Source: an uncultured bacterium (lineage in GTDB: Bacteria; Myxococcota_A; Polyangia; Polyangiales; Houyiibacteriaceae). Taken from it: 64,000 nt of DNA. Of the stretch, positions 25,652 to 35,700 are shown in pieces. The position numbers were made by a program, and so were the translations under genes. The stretch is from assembly GCA_938024995.1 (NCBI GenBank), contig CALJDU010000020.1:86848-150847 (forward strand), in the 5' to 3' direction. The notes under the pieces are model-generated. The model was not told the DNA's origin. It saw only the letters and a list, made by a program, of their open reading frames with translations, and searched no databases. Each line of letters opens with the position of its first letter. Position 1 is the first letter of the stretch.

Positions 25652-28600
25652 ATGACCGAGATGACCGATCTCCTCCGCGGAGAGCTTGAGCGACTGTTCG
25701 AACTGGACGAGCTCAACATCATGACGAGCGAGCTCCTGGGCTACGACCCGGAAGAGCTCGGCAGCGATCAAGGCAAGGGCGCGTTCGCCCGCGCGATCGT
25801 GTCTCAGTGTGAACGGCACGACGCCTTGGAAGCGCTCGCCGACGCGATCGTCCTCTCTGGCAAACGCACCAAGGCGCTCGGCGCGCTCTTCGAGGGTCGC
25901 CAGGGACGCGATCTGAAGCCCGGCCGCGATCTCGAAGACCTGCGCGTCATCAAGAAGATCTCATCGGACGGAAGCCTCGGCACGGTGTTCCTCGCGGAGC
26001 GCAAGAACGAGGGTGACGCGAAGCCGAGCCGCTTCGCGGTCAAGGTCATCCGCTCCAGCCTCTCGCGTGATCGTTCGGCGGTCTCACGCTACCTCACGAA
26101 CCAACGCGCCATTGCGCGGGCGGGCATCGAGAACGTGGCGGGCATCGACCGCTGCGGTGTCCTCGCCGATGGTCGGCCTTGGGTCGCGACCGACTACGTT
26201 GAAGGTCAGACCCTGTCCGCGCGGATCGATCGTGTTGGACCTGTGCACATCAACGAGGCGAAGCCGATCTTGCGCGGCGTCTTGCTCGCGCTCGCGGAGC
26301 TTCACGACCGCGGGCTCACTCACGGCGACGTGAAAGCCAGCAACGTGTTCATCGTTCGCCAGACCCGCGAGGACGGAACCCGCTCTGAGCCGAGCGGTGT
26401 TCTCGTGGACGGCGGTGCGCATCGCCTCCTCGCCGGTGGCGCGCCCCACGCTGACGCGGTCGGTACGCTTCGCGTGTTCGGCAAGGCCAAGGCCATCGCG
26501 CCCGAGATGGCGCTCGGTAAGCCGGTCGGTGCCTCGGCCGATCTCTACGCGGTCGGGGTCATGATCTACGAGATCGTCTCTGGACGCGCGCCGTTCACCG
26601 CGGACACGGCGTTCGAGGTGATCGCGAAGCACATCGCGGCGCAGCCCGAGCCGCCGAGCGCCCACGGCCCCAAGGGCTGGGTCCCAAAGGATCTCGACGA
26701 GGTGGTGCTCAAGGCGCTCTCGAAAGACCCCAAGGACCGCTTCCCGTCAGCGCGCTCGTTCCTCGACGCGATCGAGAACGTTGGCCGTCGCGCCGAGAAG
26801 CTCGAAGACCTCGACACGAAGGCGTTCGGCAAAGCGAAGAAGAAGCTCCTCGAGAAGCCAAAGAACGAGGAGCGCGCGGACAACCTCGAGGCCATCGCGG
26901 CGCCGGCGGGGGCTTGGGACAAGGCCATCGAAGTGTTCGGCGAAGCGGGCGAGAAGCTCGACGGGAAAGAGAAGGTCGCACTCTTGTTGCGCGTCGCGCG
27001 CATTCAGAAAGCGGAGCTGCGCGACAATGACGCCGCGCTCGCGACCTACCAATCGCTCCTCGAGCACGACGCTGAGAACACCCTCGCGCGCGCAGGCGTC
27101 GAAGAGATCCTTCGCAGCAAGGAAGACCCCGAAGCGCTGGCCGAGCACTTGCTCGAGCGGGCCGAGGCCGAGACCGACGCCAACGCGCGCGCGGCCATCT
27201 TCCGCGAGATCGCTGAGATCTACGACGAGAAGCTCGACTCCCAAGAGAACGCCTTCGTGCTCTGGGTGCAGGCGCTGACCGACGACCCGAGCGACGAGCG
27301 AACCGCGCGCGAGATCGAGCGCATCGCGGGGAACTCGCCGGACATGTGGAACGAGGCGATGACAGCGCTCTCGGAAGCGGTCCAGAGCGAGGACAGTGAC
27401 GCGAGCGACAAGGTGCGGCTCTACACGTTGATGGGCGGCTGGTACGGCAACCGCCTCTCGCGCCCGGACTTCGCGGTCTCTTGTTACGGCCAGGCCATCG
27501 CGCTCGACCCGACCAACGACGCCGCCTACGAGGGCTCCGCGGAGCTCTATCGCAAGGCGCAGTCGTGGAACGAGTACGTGCAGGTCTTGGTGTCGCGCGC
27601 CGACGCCTCTGGCAACCCGGCGCACGCCCGTGACTTCCGCGCGCAGGCCGCCGACACCGTGCTCCGCAAGATGGGCAACGCCGACGCGGCGATGGAGATG
27701 TTCAACAAGGTCCTCGGAGACGATCCCGGGCACCCGCTCGCGCTCGACGGTCTGCAGACCATCTACACCGATCAGAAGGAGTGGGCGAAGGTCGGCGACC
27801 TTCTGAACACCCGAACCCAGAAGGCGACCGGTGACGACAAGATCACCGCGCTGCTGAAGCTCGCCGAGTTCCAAGAGGATCGCCTCGACGATCTCGACAA
27901 GGCGCAGGTCAGCTACGAGTCCGCGCTCGCGCATGACGGGATGAACATGGGCGCGCTCAAGGGGCTCGAGCGCCTCTACGCGCGTCGTGGTCGCTTCGAG
28001 GATCTCCTCGGGGTGCTGAACAAGCAGCTCGACTCCTCCGCGACGCCCCGTCAGCGGATCGCGCTCTTTGAGCACATCGGCGCGATTCACGAAGAAGAGT
28101 TCGTAGACCACGAGAAGGCGATCGAAGCCTTCGAGCGCATCGTCGACATCGAGCCCGGCAACGACAACGCAAACGTCGCGCTCGCCCGTCTTTACCGTCC
28201 GGTGCAGCGCTTCGACGATCTGGTCGACACGCTCGACCGCCACGCCAACGCGGTCACGGACAGCAAGCGCAAGGTGGACCTCTTGCTCCAGGGAGCGAAG
28301 ACGCTCTTCACGGATGTCGGCGCGCCAGACCGCGCGGGCGGGTTCTGTGAGCGGGTCCTCGCGATCGACCCGGACAACAACGAGGCGCTCGACCTCTCAG
28401 CGCGGATTCAGGCGAGCTCGGGCGACGCCGCGGGCGCGGTGACCGCGGTCGAGACCATGGCGGAGCGTGAGTCCGACGGAAAGAAGAAGGCTCAGCTCTG
28501 GGTTCGCGCTGGTCGTCTCCTGGCCGATTCCGGTGACAAGGACCGCGCGATCGATCGCTTCAAGCGCGCGCTCGACGCGGACGCCAAGTCCACCGACGCG

Positions 28601-30973
28601 ACCGCTGCCTTGCGCGGTATCTACGCGGAGCGCGGGGACGCGCATGGCGCCGCGGAGATCTTGCGTCGCGAGATCGACATGACTGATGGCAACAGCCGTC
28701 GCGCAGAGCTCTACGCAGAGCTGGGCAACCTTTACCGTGAGCGTCTCGAAGACGACCGGGAAGCGCTGTCGGCGTACAACGAGGCGCTCTCGCTTGACGG
28801 AACCTGCACCCCGGCGGCGCGCGGTCTCGGCGACCTGGCGTACGCGAGCGCCGACTTCGCCGCGGCCGTGAAGCACTACGAACCGCTCTTGTCTCGCACC
28901 TCCGACATGGAGCAGGGCGTCGCGCGTGACGTGTGCGTCCAGTGTGGTGACGCCTTCCGCAAGCTGGACCAGTTCGACAAGGCGCAGCGCGCGTACCTCA
29001 ACGCCAAGGCCTTCGCGCCCAACGATCGCGAGGTGCTCGAGCGGCTCGCGGAGGTGACGTTCGAGTCGGGCGCGGCGGACGAAGCGGCGGAGCTTTACCG
29101 CGACCTCCAAGAGAAGTTCGACGGTGACCTCAGCGGCGCCGAGCGTGGACGAGTGCTCTACCGTCGCGGTGAAGCCGCGCGTCGCTCCGGCGCGCACAAG
29201 GAAGCGATCCCGCTCCTCGACGAAGCGGCCGGTTTGCTTCCCGAGGAGCCAGGTCCCCTCGACTCGCTGCGTCAGGCCTACGAGGCCCAGGGCAAGTGGG
29301 ACGACGCGCTCAAGACGATCGACCGTCGCCTGATGAACGCCAGCGACAACGAGTGCTTCGATCTCTTCGTTTGTGCGGGCGACATCCTGATGGACAAGAA
29401 GTCCGATCGCACGGAAGCCGGGAAGCGCTACGTGCAGGCGCTCGAGATCACGCCCGACGACCGGAACCTGCTCACCAAGCTGATGGGCGTCTACTCGGGC
29501 ACGAAGGACTGGTCGCGCTTGGTCGAGGTCATCCTGCGTATCGCCGAGCTGGTCGATGATCCGCGCCAGCTGACGAAGTACTACGCGACCGCGGGCTCCA
29601 TCGCGCATCGCGAGCTGAAGCGTCATGACGAGGCCGCCGACTACTACGAGCAAGCCCTCGAGAACGACGGCAACAACGCGAAGGCCTTCGAGGGTCTCGT
29701 GAAGTGCCTGAAGGACGCCGAGGACTGGCACAAGCTCTCGCTCGTCTACCGCGACCAGCTCGGACGTTTGGGCTCAAACGGAGACGCCGGGGTGCGCGCA
29801 GGTCTGTGGGACGCGCTCGGCGAGCTCAACAAGGACAAGCTCGACGACCCCGCGGACGCCTACGCGGCGTACGAAGAGGCGCAGAAGCTGGAGCCGGAGA
29901 ACCAGAAGCGTCTCAAGATGTTGGCAGACAGCTACGCTGGCGACCCCCGCCTCTACTTCAAGGAAGCGGTCGAGGCGCATCACCAGCTCCTCCGCTTGAG
30001 CCCGTACCGCGTTGAGTCGTACCAGGCGCTGCGTCAGCTCTACACCGACATGAAGCGCGCCGACGAGTCGTGGTGCATGTGCCAGACGCTCCGCGTGCTC
30101 AACATGGCCGGCGCGGAAGAGAAGTCCTTCTTCAAGAAGCACCGCTCACGTCACCCGGCCGAAGCGCAGGACTTCTTCAACGAAGAGATCTGGTTCAACA
30201 ACGTCATTCACCACGAGCAGGATCCCTTGCTCACGGGGATCTTCGCCACCATCACGCCGGCGGTCGCCGCCTCGCGGAGTCAGCCGCTCAGCGCGTTCAG
30301 CGTGAGCGAGAGTGATCGTCGAGACGCGGAGAACGACGACGCGGTGATGGCGCAGACGCTCCACTACGTCGCGGGCGTGACCAAGCTTGAGCTGCCGCCG
30401 ATCTACGCGCGGACCGCTGACCCAGGCGGGCTCAGCGTTCTCTTCACCAGCCCTCCGGCCATCGGCCTGGGCAAGGGCGCGCTCGCCGGCGGTCCTGATC
30501 AAGCGCTCGCGTTCGTCGCGGGACGTCACGTCAGCTTCTACCGCGCGGGTCACTACCTTCGTCACTTGGTCCCGACCGGTGGCGGTCTCCGCGCGTGGCT
30601 CATCGCCGCGATCAAGAGCGCGACGCCGGAGTTCCCGGTGCCGCCCAAGATGCAGGCGACGGTCGGAGCTCATCTCCAGGCGCTCCAGCAGCACATCTCC
30701 GCGGGCGATCGACGGACCCTCAACGGGCTCGTCCAGAAGCTCTTGGCGGCCGCGCCGGAGCTCGACATGAAGCGCTGGGTCGCCGCGATCGACTACACCG
30801 CGGATCGCGTCGGGTTCATCATGAGCAACGACCTCCAGATCAGCGCGACGCTCATCAACGCGAGCGGTGAGGATCAGGCGATTCAAAAGAACCGACTCAA
30901 GGAGCTCTACCTGTACAGCGTCTCGAGCGCGTACTTCGAGCTTCGCGAAAAGCTCGGCATCGCGATCGCGTAG
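25652..30973 (+). CDS. effector-associated-like domain, atypical Ser/Thr kinase and TPR protein
   Basis: A 1773-residue protein. Residues ~4-65 (LERLFELDELNIMTSELLG, then AIVSQCERHDALEALADAI) match the helical pattern of death-like or effector-associated domains that recruit partners by self-type contacts. Residues ~90-370 are a kinase fold: FAVKVI lysine, HGDVKASN near 224 (Arg of HRD lost), DGG near 252 in place of DFG, and IAPE; the Gly loop is degenerate, so activity is uncertain. About 1,000 residues of TPR-like helix pairs follow. The last ~270 residues (GRHVSFYRAGHYL, YTADRVGFIMSND) recall an M48-like peptidase fold without HExxH. No signal peptide. It is monocistronic, with its own terminator. 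Confidence 0.85.
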   Translation: MTEMTDLLRGELERLFELDELNIMTSELLGYDPEELGSDQGKGAFARAIVSQCERHDALEALADAIVLSGKRTKALGALFEGRQGRDLKPGRDLEDLRVIKKISSDGSLGTVFLAERKNEGDAKPSRFAVKVIRSSLSRDRSAVSRYLTNQRAIARAGIENVAGIDRCGVLADGRPWVATDYVEGQTLSARIDRVGPVHINEAKPILRGVLLALAELHDRGLTHGDVKASNVFIVRQTREDGTRSEPSGVLVDGGAHRLLAGGAPHADAVGTLRVFGKAKAIAPEMALGKPVGASADLYAVGVMIYEIVSGRAPFTADTAFEVIAKHIAAQPEPPSAHGPKGWVPKDLDEVVLKALSKDPKDRFPSARSFLDAIENVGRRAEKLEDLDTKAFGKAKKKLLEKPKNEERADNLEAIAAPAGAWDKAIEVFGEAGEKLDGKEKVALLLRVARIQKAELRDNDAALATYQSLLEHDAENTLARAGVEEILRSKEDPEALAEHLLERAEAETDANARAAIFREIAEIYDEKLDSQENAFVLWVQALTDDPSDERTAREIERIAGNSPDMWNEAMTALSEAVQSEDSDASDKVRLYTLMGGWYGNRLSRPDFAVSCYGQAIALDPTNDAAYEGSAELYRKAQSWNEYVQVLVSRADASGNPAHARDFRAQAADTVLRKMGNADAAMEMFNKVLGDDPGHPLALDGLQTIYTDQKEWAKVGDLLNTRTQKATGDDKITALLKLAEFQEDRLDDLDKAQVSYESALAHDGMNMGALKGLERLYARRGRFEDLLGVLNKQLDSSATPRQRIALFEHIGAIHEEEFVDHEKAIEAFERIVDIEPGNDNANVALARLYRPVQRFDDLVDTLDRHANAVTDSKRKVDLLLQGAKTLFTDVGAPDRAGGFCERVLAIDPDNNEALDLSARIQASSGDAAGAVTAVETMAERESDGKKKAQLWVRAGRLLADSGDKDRAIDRFKRALDADAKSTDATAALRGIYAERGDAHGAAEILRREIDMTDGNSRRAELYAELGNLYRERLEDDREALSAYNEALSLDGTCTPAARGLGDLAYASADFAAAVKHYEPLLSRTSDMEQGVARDVCVQCGDAFRKLDQFDKAQRAYLNAKAFAPNDREVLERLAEVTFESGAADEAAELYRDLQEKFDGDLSGAERGRVLYRRGEAARRSGAHKEAIPLLDEAAGLLPEEPGPLDSLRQAYEAQGKWDDALKTIDRRLMNASDNECFDLFVCAGDILMDKKSDRTEAGKRYVQALEITPDDRNLLTKLMGVYSGTKDWSRLVEVILRIAELVDDPRQLTKYYATAGSIAHRELKRHDEAADYYEQALENDGNNAKAFEGLVKCLKDAEDWHKLSLVYRDQLGRLGSNGDAGVRAGLWDALGELNKDKLDDPADAYAAYEEAQKLEPENQKRLKMLADSYAGDPRLYFKEAVEAHHQLLRLSPYRVESYQALRQLYTDMKRADESWCMCQTLRVLNMAGAEEKSFFKKHRSRHPAEAQDFFNEEIWFNNVIHHEQDPLLTGIFATITPAVAASRSQPLSAFSVSESDRRDAENDDAVMAQTLHYVAGVTKLELPPIYARTADPGGLSVLFTSPPAIGLGKGALAGGPDQALAFVAGRHVSFYRAGHYLRHLVPTGGGLRAWLIAAIKSATPEFPVPPKMQATVGAHLQALQQHISAGDRRTLNGLVQKLLAAAPELDMKRWVAAIDYTADRVGFIMSNDLQISATLINASGEDQAIQKNRLKELYLYSVSSAYFELREKLGIAIA

Positions 30974-30993
30974 CGGCCACGCCACCAACGGAG

Positions 30994-31028
30994 AGCGCCC
31001 CCGGTTTCGCCGCGGGCGCTTTCTCTTT
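30994..31028 (+). terminator. intrinsic terminator after the kinase-TPR gene
   Basis: AGCGCCC (30994-31000) pairs with GGGCGCT (31014-31020), with further C/G pairs inside, followed by TTCTCTTT. It lies 21 bases after the TAG. Confidence 0.8.
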
Positions 31029-31208
31029 GGTCGACGTCCGCGTGCCATCTCGGGGAACGGGATAGGACGTTGCGTTATCCGCAACAGGGTCACGACATCC
31101 GGTTCAACACGTGACTAGAATCTGACACACCGTGGCGCGTCTGGAGGGCGTTTCGCGGCGAGTCATCGCTGGATGGACGTTGGTACAGGCGTTGCTCAGG
31201 TGAGAGAT

Positions 31209-32156
31209 ATGAACTTCGCGAAACGACTTCTCCCGGCGCTCCTCGCCATTCCGTTTTTGGTCGGCTGCTACAACAGCGGCGGTGCTCCCTTCGAGGACGC
31301 AGGCGGAGCGGACACGAGCGCGCCAGACGCGGCCTCCGACGCCGGTACTGATTCCGCGGCGCCCGACGCGACGCTCCCGACCACGATCGTGATCACCAGC
31401 GCGGACGAGCCGAACTTTACGCGGCTCTGTGAACCCACCCGAAGCGTCTTCACCTACCCGCTCGGCGACGTGGACGGCTGCGATACGGACGGCGACTACC
31501 TGGAGGTCACGATCCCGTCGAGCGGCGGCTTCGCCGAAGAGCGTCGTTACTTCACGGTGGGCGAAGACGATATTCAAGCGCGGCTGTGTCGCGCGGACGA
31601 ATGTACCTCGGCGACCGAGGGGCGCTTTGTTCTCTCGTTCCTCGCGGTCGGGGAGACCGCGTCGCTCTCGGGAGCGCTTTCCTTCGGCGACCAGCGCGTC
31701 GAGATCGAGTCGGGGAGCGTGCCCAACTGGTGTTGGGACTTCACGCCTTGCGAAGGCGTGGGCGCTCAGCCGCCGGCGCGTGGATACAGCCGCGCGGCGT
31801 GCGGTCCCGACGACGGCCCCGCGTGGGAGATCATTCTGCCCGTTTATCCAGAAGGCGCGATCCGGTTCTGCGATGTCCCAGAAGAGCTCTATGTGCGCGT
31901 GACGCTTTACGCGGACGCGCTCGAGGTCGGCGGTCGATATGATCTCACAGACCCTGCCGTCGGCTACGCGGCCATCTGCGACCCCGAAGGGGACTGTTCA
32001 GAGTTTCTCGCGGGGACGCTCGACGTGGACGCGCTCCCGGATGAGACCGGCCTCCTCGATGGACAGATTCGAGACGGCTTCGCTTCGCCAGGGATCTCGG
32101 TCAACTACGAATTCATCACGTCGGTGTGCCGTGAGGACGCTGTGCTCTGCGGCTAG
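31209..32156 (+). CDS. lipoprotein with Asp/Ala-rich linker, unknown function
   Basis: ATG 31209 begins a lipoprotein signal with lipobox LVGC (MNFAKRLLPALLAIPFLVGC). A flexible linker built from DAGG, SAPDAA and SDAGTD follows, then ~260 residues with many cysteines (WCWDFTPCEG, AACGPDD, RFCDVP, AICDPEGDC), probably a disulfide-stabilised surface domain. I do not recognise a family. A TAGAAT at 31116-31121 could be its -10, and an inverted repeat GTTGCG/CGCAAC lies at 31069-31085. The final codons ...AVLCG and the stop fall inside the first unit of a 19-bp tandem repeat. Confidence 0.75.
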   Translation: MNFAKRLLPALLAIPFLVGCYNSGGAPFEDAGGADTSAPDAASDAGTDSAAPDATLPTTIVITSADEPNFTRLCEPTRSVFTYPLGDVDGCDTDGDYLEVTIPSSGGFAEERRYFTVGEDDIQARLCRADECTSATEGRFVLSFLAVGETASLSGALSFGDQRVEIESGSVPNWCWDFTPCEGVGAQPPARGYSRAACGPDDGPAWEIILPVYPEGAIRFCDVPEELYVRVTLYADALEVGGRYDLTDPAVGYAAICDPEGDCSEFLAGTLDVDALPDETGLLDGQIRDGFASPGISVNYEFITSVCREDAVLCG

Positions 32157-32266
32157 CGCTGTGCTCTGGGGCTAGCGCTGTGCTCTGCGGCTGGCGCTGT
32201 GCTCTGCGGCTGGCGCCGTGCTCTGCGGCTGGCGCTGCGCTCTGCGGCTAGGGCGCTGCGGCTAGG
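32139..32266. repeat. 19-bp tandem repeat array spanning a stop codon
   Basis: Six units of GCTGTGCTCTGCGGCTAGC and close variants start at 32139, 32158, 32177, 32196, 32215 and 32234, followed by a partial unit to 32266. The first unit encodes the last residues and TAG of the upstream lipoprotein gene. Units vary mainly at TAGC/TGGC. A 19-bp period changes the reading frame in each unit. Confidence 0.9.
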
Positions 32267-32296
32267 GCGTTCCTTTTGAAGACGTCGCAGTCGAGT

Positions 32297-32707
32297 TCAG
32301 CGCGGCTCTTCCATCGGGAGCATCGGGTCCGGCGAGGGGTCGCCCTTGACGTGATCGAGGTCGAGGTTGAGGAGCTGCGCTTCTTGCTCGAGGATCTCCC
32401 AGGTGTCGACGCAGAGCGCGATGCCTTCGTGAAGGATGACGCCCAGTGACTCTTCGCCTTCCGCTCGGGCGAAGACGATCTCGCCGGGCAAGGTGTCACG
32501 GGACAAGAGGTCGGCGAGCGCACCGTCGCAGCCGCTCTCCAGCTCCGACCAAACCGAGTAGTCGACGTAGCGAACAGTGGGGACGAACGCGAGCTCGATC
32601 TCGTGAGAAGAGCCCTCAAGATCAGCGAGGCACCCGCCCAGGCCGAGGGACGCGAGCGCGATGACGACGCACACGCGGAGGTGCTTGAGAGTGGAGTGGA
32701 TCTTCAT
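32297..32707 (-). CDS. small lipoprotein coupled to a sigma-54 activator
   Basis: ATG 32707 overlaps the TGA of the upstream activator gene (ATGA), so the two are translationally coupled. The signal MKIHSTLKHLRVCVVIALAS ends in lipobox LGGC. The mature ~110 residues (LADLEGSSHEIELAFVPTVR, then VWSELESGCDGALADLLSRD) have no recognised domain. A lipoprotein encoded in the same transcript as a cytoplasmic activator may be a target, an envelope sensor or an antagonist; nothing here decides which. Confidence 0.75.
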   Translation of the reverse strand: MKIHSTLKHLRVCVVIALASLGLGGCLADLEGSSHEIELAFVPTVRYVDYSVWSELESGCDGALADLLSRDTLPGEIVFARAEGEESLGVILHEGIALCVDTWEILEQEAQLLNLDLDHVKGDPSPDPMLPMEEPR

Positions 32708-35700
32708 GTCGGTTCTCGTTCTTTCAACCCATGCTCTTTGACGAGCTGGGAAAGCCTCGGGCGTTTCATTCCGAGGAGGGCGGCGGCGCGCGTAATGTTG
32801 CCGTCCGTCTGAGCGAGCGCGTGTGCGATGCAATCGCGCTCGAGGATCTTTTTGATCTCGCGGAGCGAGTTCTCGCCGGACATCAGCGTACCGATGTAAT
32901 CGACGGGCGGCTCGCGATCGGAGCCGGCTTCTTGTACGGCCGGGCTCTCTGTTGCCGCGGGCGTGAGCCCGAGATCGTCGACCGAGATCGTGTCGCCTTC
33001 GGCGAAGATCGATGCGGACTTCATCACGTTCTTCAGCTGTCGAACGTTGCCTGGCCAGCCGTGCCGACGGAGGGCGTCGCGCGCCGCTTCGTCGAGCCGG
33101 CGACCTTTCGCGTCTGCCGCGAGGAAGGCCTCGGCGAGCGGGACGATCTCTTCCACGCGCTCACGAAGCGGCGGAACCAAGAGCGTGACCGCGTTGAGCC
33201 GATAGAAGAGGTCTCTGCGGAAGGTGCCCGCCTCGACCATGGCGGGGAGGTCGCGATTGGTGGCCGCGATGATGCGAACGTCCACCTTGATGGAGTTGCG
33301 CCCGCCGACGCGCTCGAAGGTCCGCTCCTGCAGAACACGGAGCAGCGCGGCCTGGACGCGCGGCGCGATCTCGCCGACCTCGTCTAAGAAGATGGTGCCA
33401 CGGTCGGCCGCTTCGAAGCGTCCGCGCTTGCGCGCGATAGCGCCGGTGAAAGCGCCTCGTTCATGACCGAAGAGCTCGCTCATCAAGAGGGACTCGACGA
33501 GGGCGGCGCAGTTGACGCGCACCATCTCTCCGGTGCGCCCGCTCGCGAGGTGAATCCGCTCCGCGATCAGCTCTTTGCCAACACCGCTCTCGCCGAGGAC
33601 CAGCACGGAGCAAGGGCTCGGCCCGACGCGCTCGACGGTTGAGAGCAGTCGCCGGCTCTTCTCGCACGCGACAACGAAAGAGGAGGAGGGCTTCTTCGAC
33701 GAGACGCGCGCGCGAGGGCGCGCGAGCGCGCGCGCGAGGTCGGTCTGATCGAACTCGGCCTTGAGGCTGGCGGGAACCGTTTCGCGGATGCGCGCGAAGC
33801 AGGCGTGGGCCTCTGCGCGGGTGGTACCGCAGTCGCTGATCTGCAGACGCGTGAGTCGCGCTTTGAGCTGCCGACGTAGATCTCGGGGAAGGGTGTCGGC
33901 GAGAGCGACCGCGTCGAGCGCAGCGGCAAGGTCGTCTGTTGCGCGAGCCGCGATGATCGCGTGGTCGACTTCATGCGCGCGGGTCGAAGGGGTCTCTGAT
34001 TGAGAGAGCGTCAAGGCGAGGTTCGCGTCGCCACCGGCGAGGGCGACGCGGCAGAGCTCGACCAACGCCGCTTCCGCGCGAACCGGGTCGTGCGCCTTGA
34101 GCAGATCCCGGGCGTTCGTGAGCGAGAGCTCTGCGTCATCGAGGCGACCCTCGGCCAGCGCGATGCGGCCGAGCAGGAGGAGCGCGCCGCCACGTGGTCG
34201 CGGGTTGTCTGACGCGCCGGCGAGCGCGCTTAGCGCCAAGGTCTGCGCGCGAGCGGTCCCGCCCATCGACTCATAGAGCTCGCCGAGGTTGAGGGAGCAC
34301 CAGGCGATAGAGATCGCGTGTCCCGTCACCTTGAGGTGCTGAAGGCCTTCTTCGTACAGCTCGCGCGCGCGGGAGTAGTCGTGCTCTCGGTGGGCGAGCA
34401 CCGCGAGGTTGATGCAGGAGAGCGCGAGCGCCTTCTCCGCGCGATGCTCCGTCGCGAGCCGGTGCGCTTGCGTGAGGAGCGCGCGCGCGCGCCGTGGTTC
34501 CCCTTTACGAAGGGCGGCGACCCCGCGACCACCGACCGCGAGCGCGACGTGCTCGGTCGCGACGCCTTCGTCGGGGAACGCACGCGCGGCGGTCTCGTAG
34601 GCGCGGTAGGCCGCGTCCGCAGAACCCGGTTTGAGATAAAGGGAGACCTTCGCGAGCGTCTGAAACGCGTCGAGCTGTGCGTCGGAGGAGGTGAGCGTCT
34701 CCGCGATCGCGGCTGCCATCGCGTAGTTGCCCATCTGAAAACTGAGCTCCGCGCGCTGAGCGAGGAGCGACGGGTCGGCGCTGTCCAGGGGGATGGTGGA
34801 GAGCGCGTCGGCGAAGCGCCCGAGCTGCGTGTAGACGCGGACGAGACGGGCCAAGCCGCGCGGTCGGTGCTGTGTCGCGAGGGCATGGGGGAGCGCTTCG
34901 CGATAGCTCCCGAGGTTGACCAAGGTGTCGGCGAGCGCCTCGGTGACGCGGAGGTCGCCGAGCGCCGCGCCGCGCCGGAGTACATCCGCGGCGCGAACGC
35001 GGGCACCATTGGCCGCGTGAATCTCAGCCGCCGCCAGGCACATGTCCGCCGTCGCAGAAGACGAGGCGAGGGCGTGGTGGAACCGCTTCACCGGGTCGTC
35101 GGCGAAGAACTGCTCCGCGCGAGCGTGGAGCGAGTTGGCCGTCGCGGCGGAGAGCTCGCGGGGGCGCGTCGCTATCGCGTCGGGAGTGCCGAGCACTTCG
35201 CCGGTCGCGAGCAACGCCTCCGCGCTGAGATCGAGGCCGAGAAAAAGGGAGAGCGTGTCCACGGAACAAGGGCCGACCACGCTCAAGGCGTCCAGCACGG
35301 AGGTCTCGACGTTCGTGTTTTGGTGGGTCAGCCATTGCTCAAGGCGACGGAGCGAACCCGCGGTGCGCGTGCGTAGTTCTTGAACGACCTCTTCGTCTTG
35401 GAGCAACGCGCGGAGCTGCGCGTTCGTGAGCGGGGCGCACTGTATCTCGTGCGCGGTGCCGGGGAGAGAGAGGCCAGGGGCGTCCGCGGTGACGAAGATC
35501 AAGGTGTGCTGTGGCGCGGGCCCGGTGAGGACGTCGGCGATCGCTAGCCGCGTTTCTGGATCGAGCAGGATCGCGTCGCGAATGACGATCACGGTCGTCT
35601 CTTCACTGGCGGCGTTCACGAGCAGCTTTCGCGCGTCCTTTGTCGCGCGCGGATCGATCGGTGCACGGGAAGGCCGCGCCTGGTTGAGCGCCGCTGCGAT

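Noticed and set aside
26747..28243. A ~500-codon antisense frame within the kinase-TPR gene
   Set aside because: Leu/Val/Arg-rich shadow of repeated TPR codons; no start context.
32139..32266. CRISPR or integration-site repeats
   Set aside because: Tandem 19-bp units without spacers and no integrase nearby; simple tandem duplication explains them.
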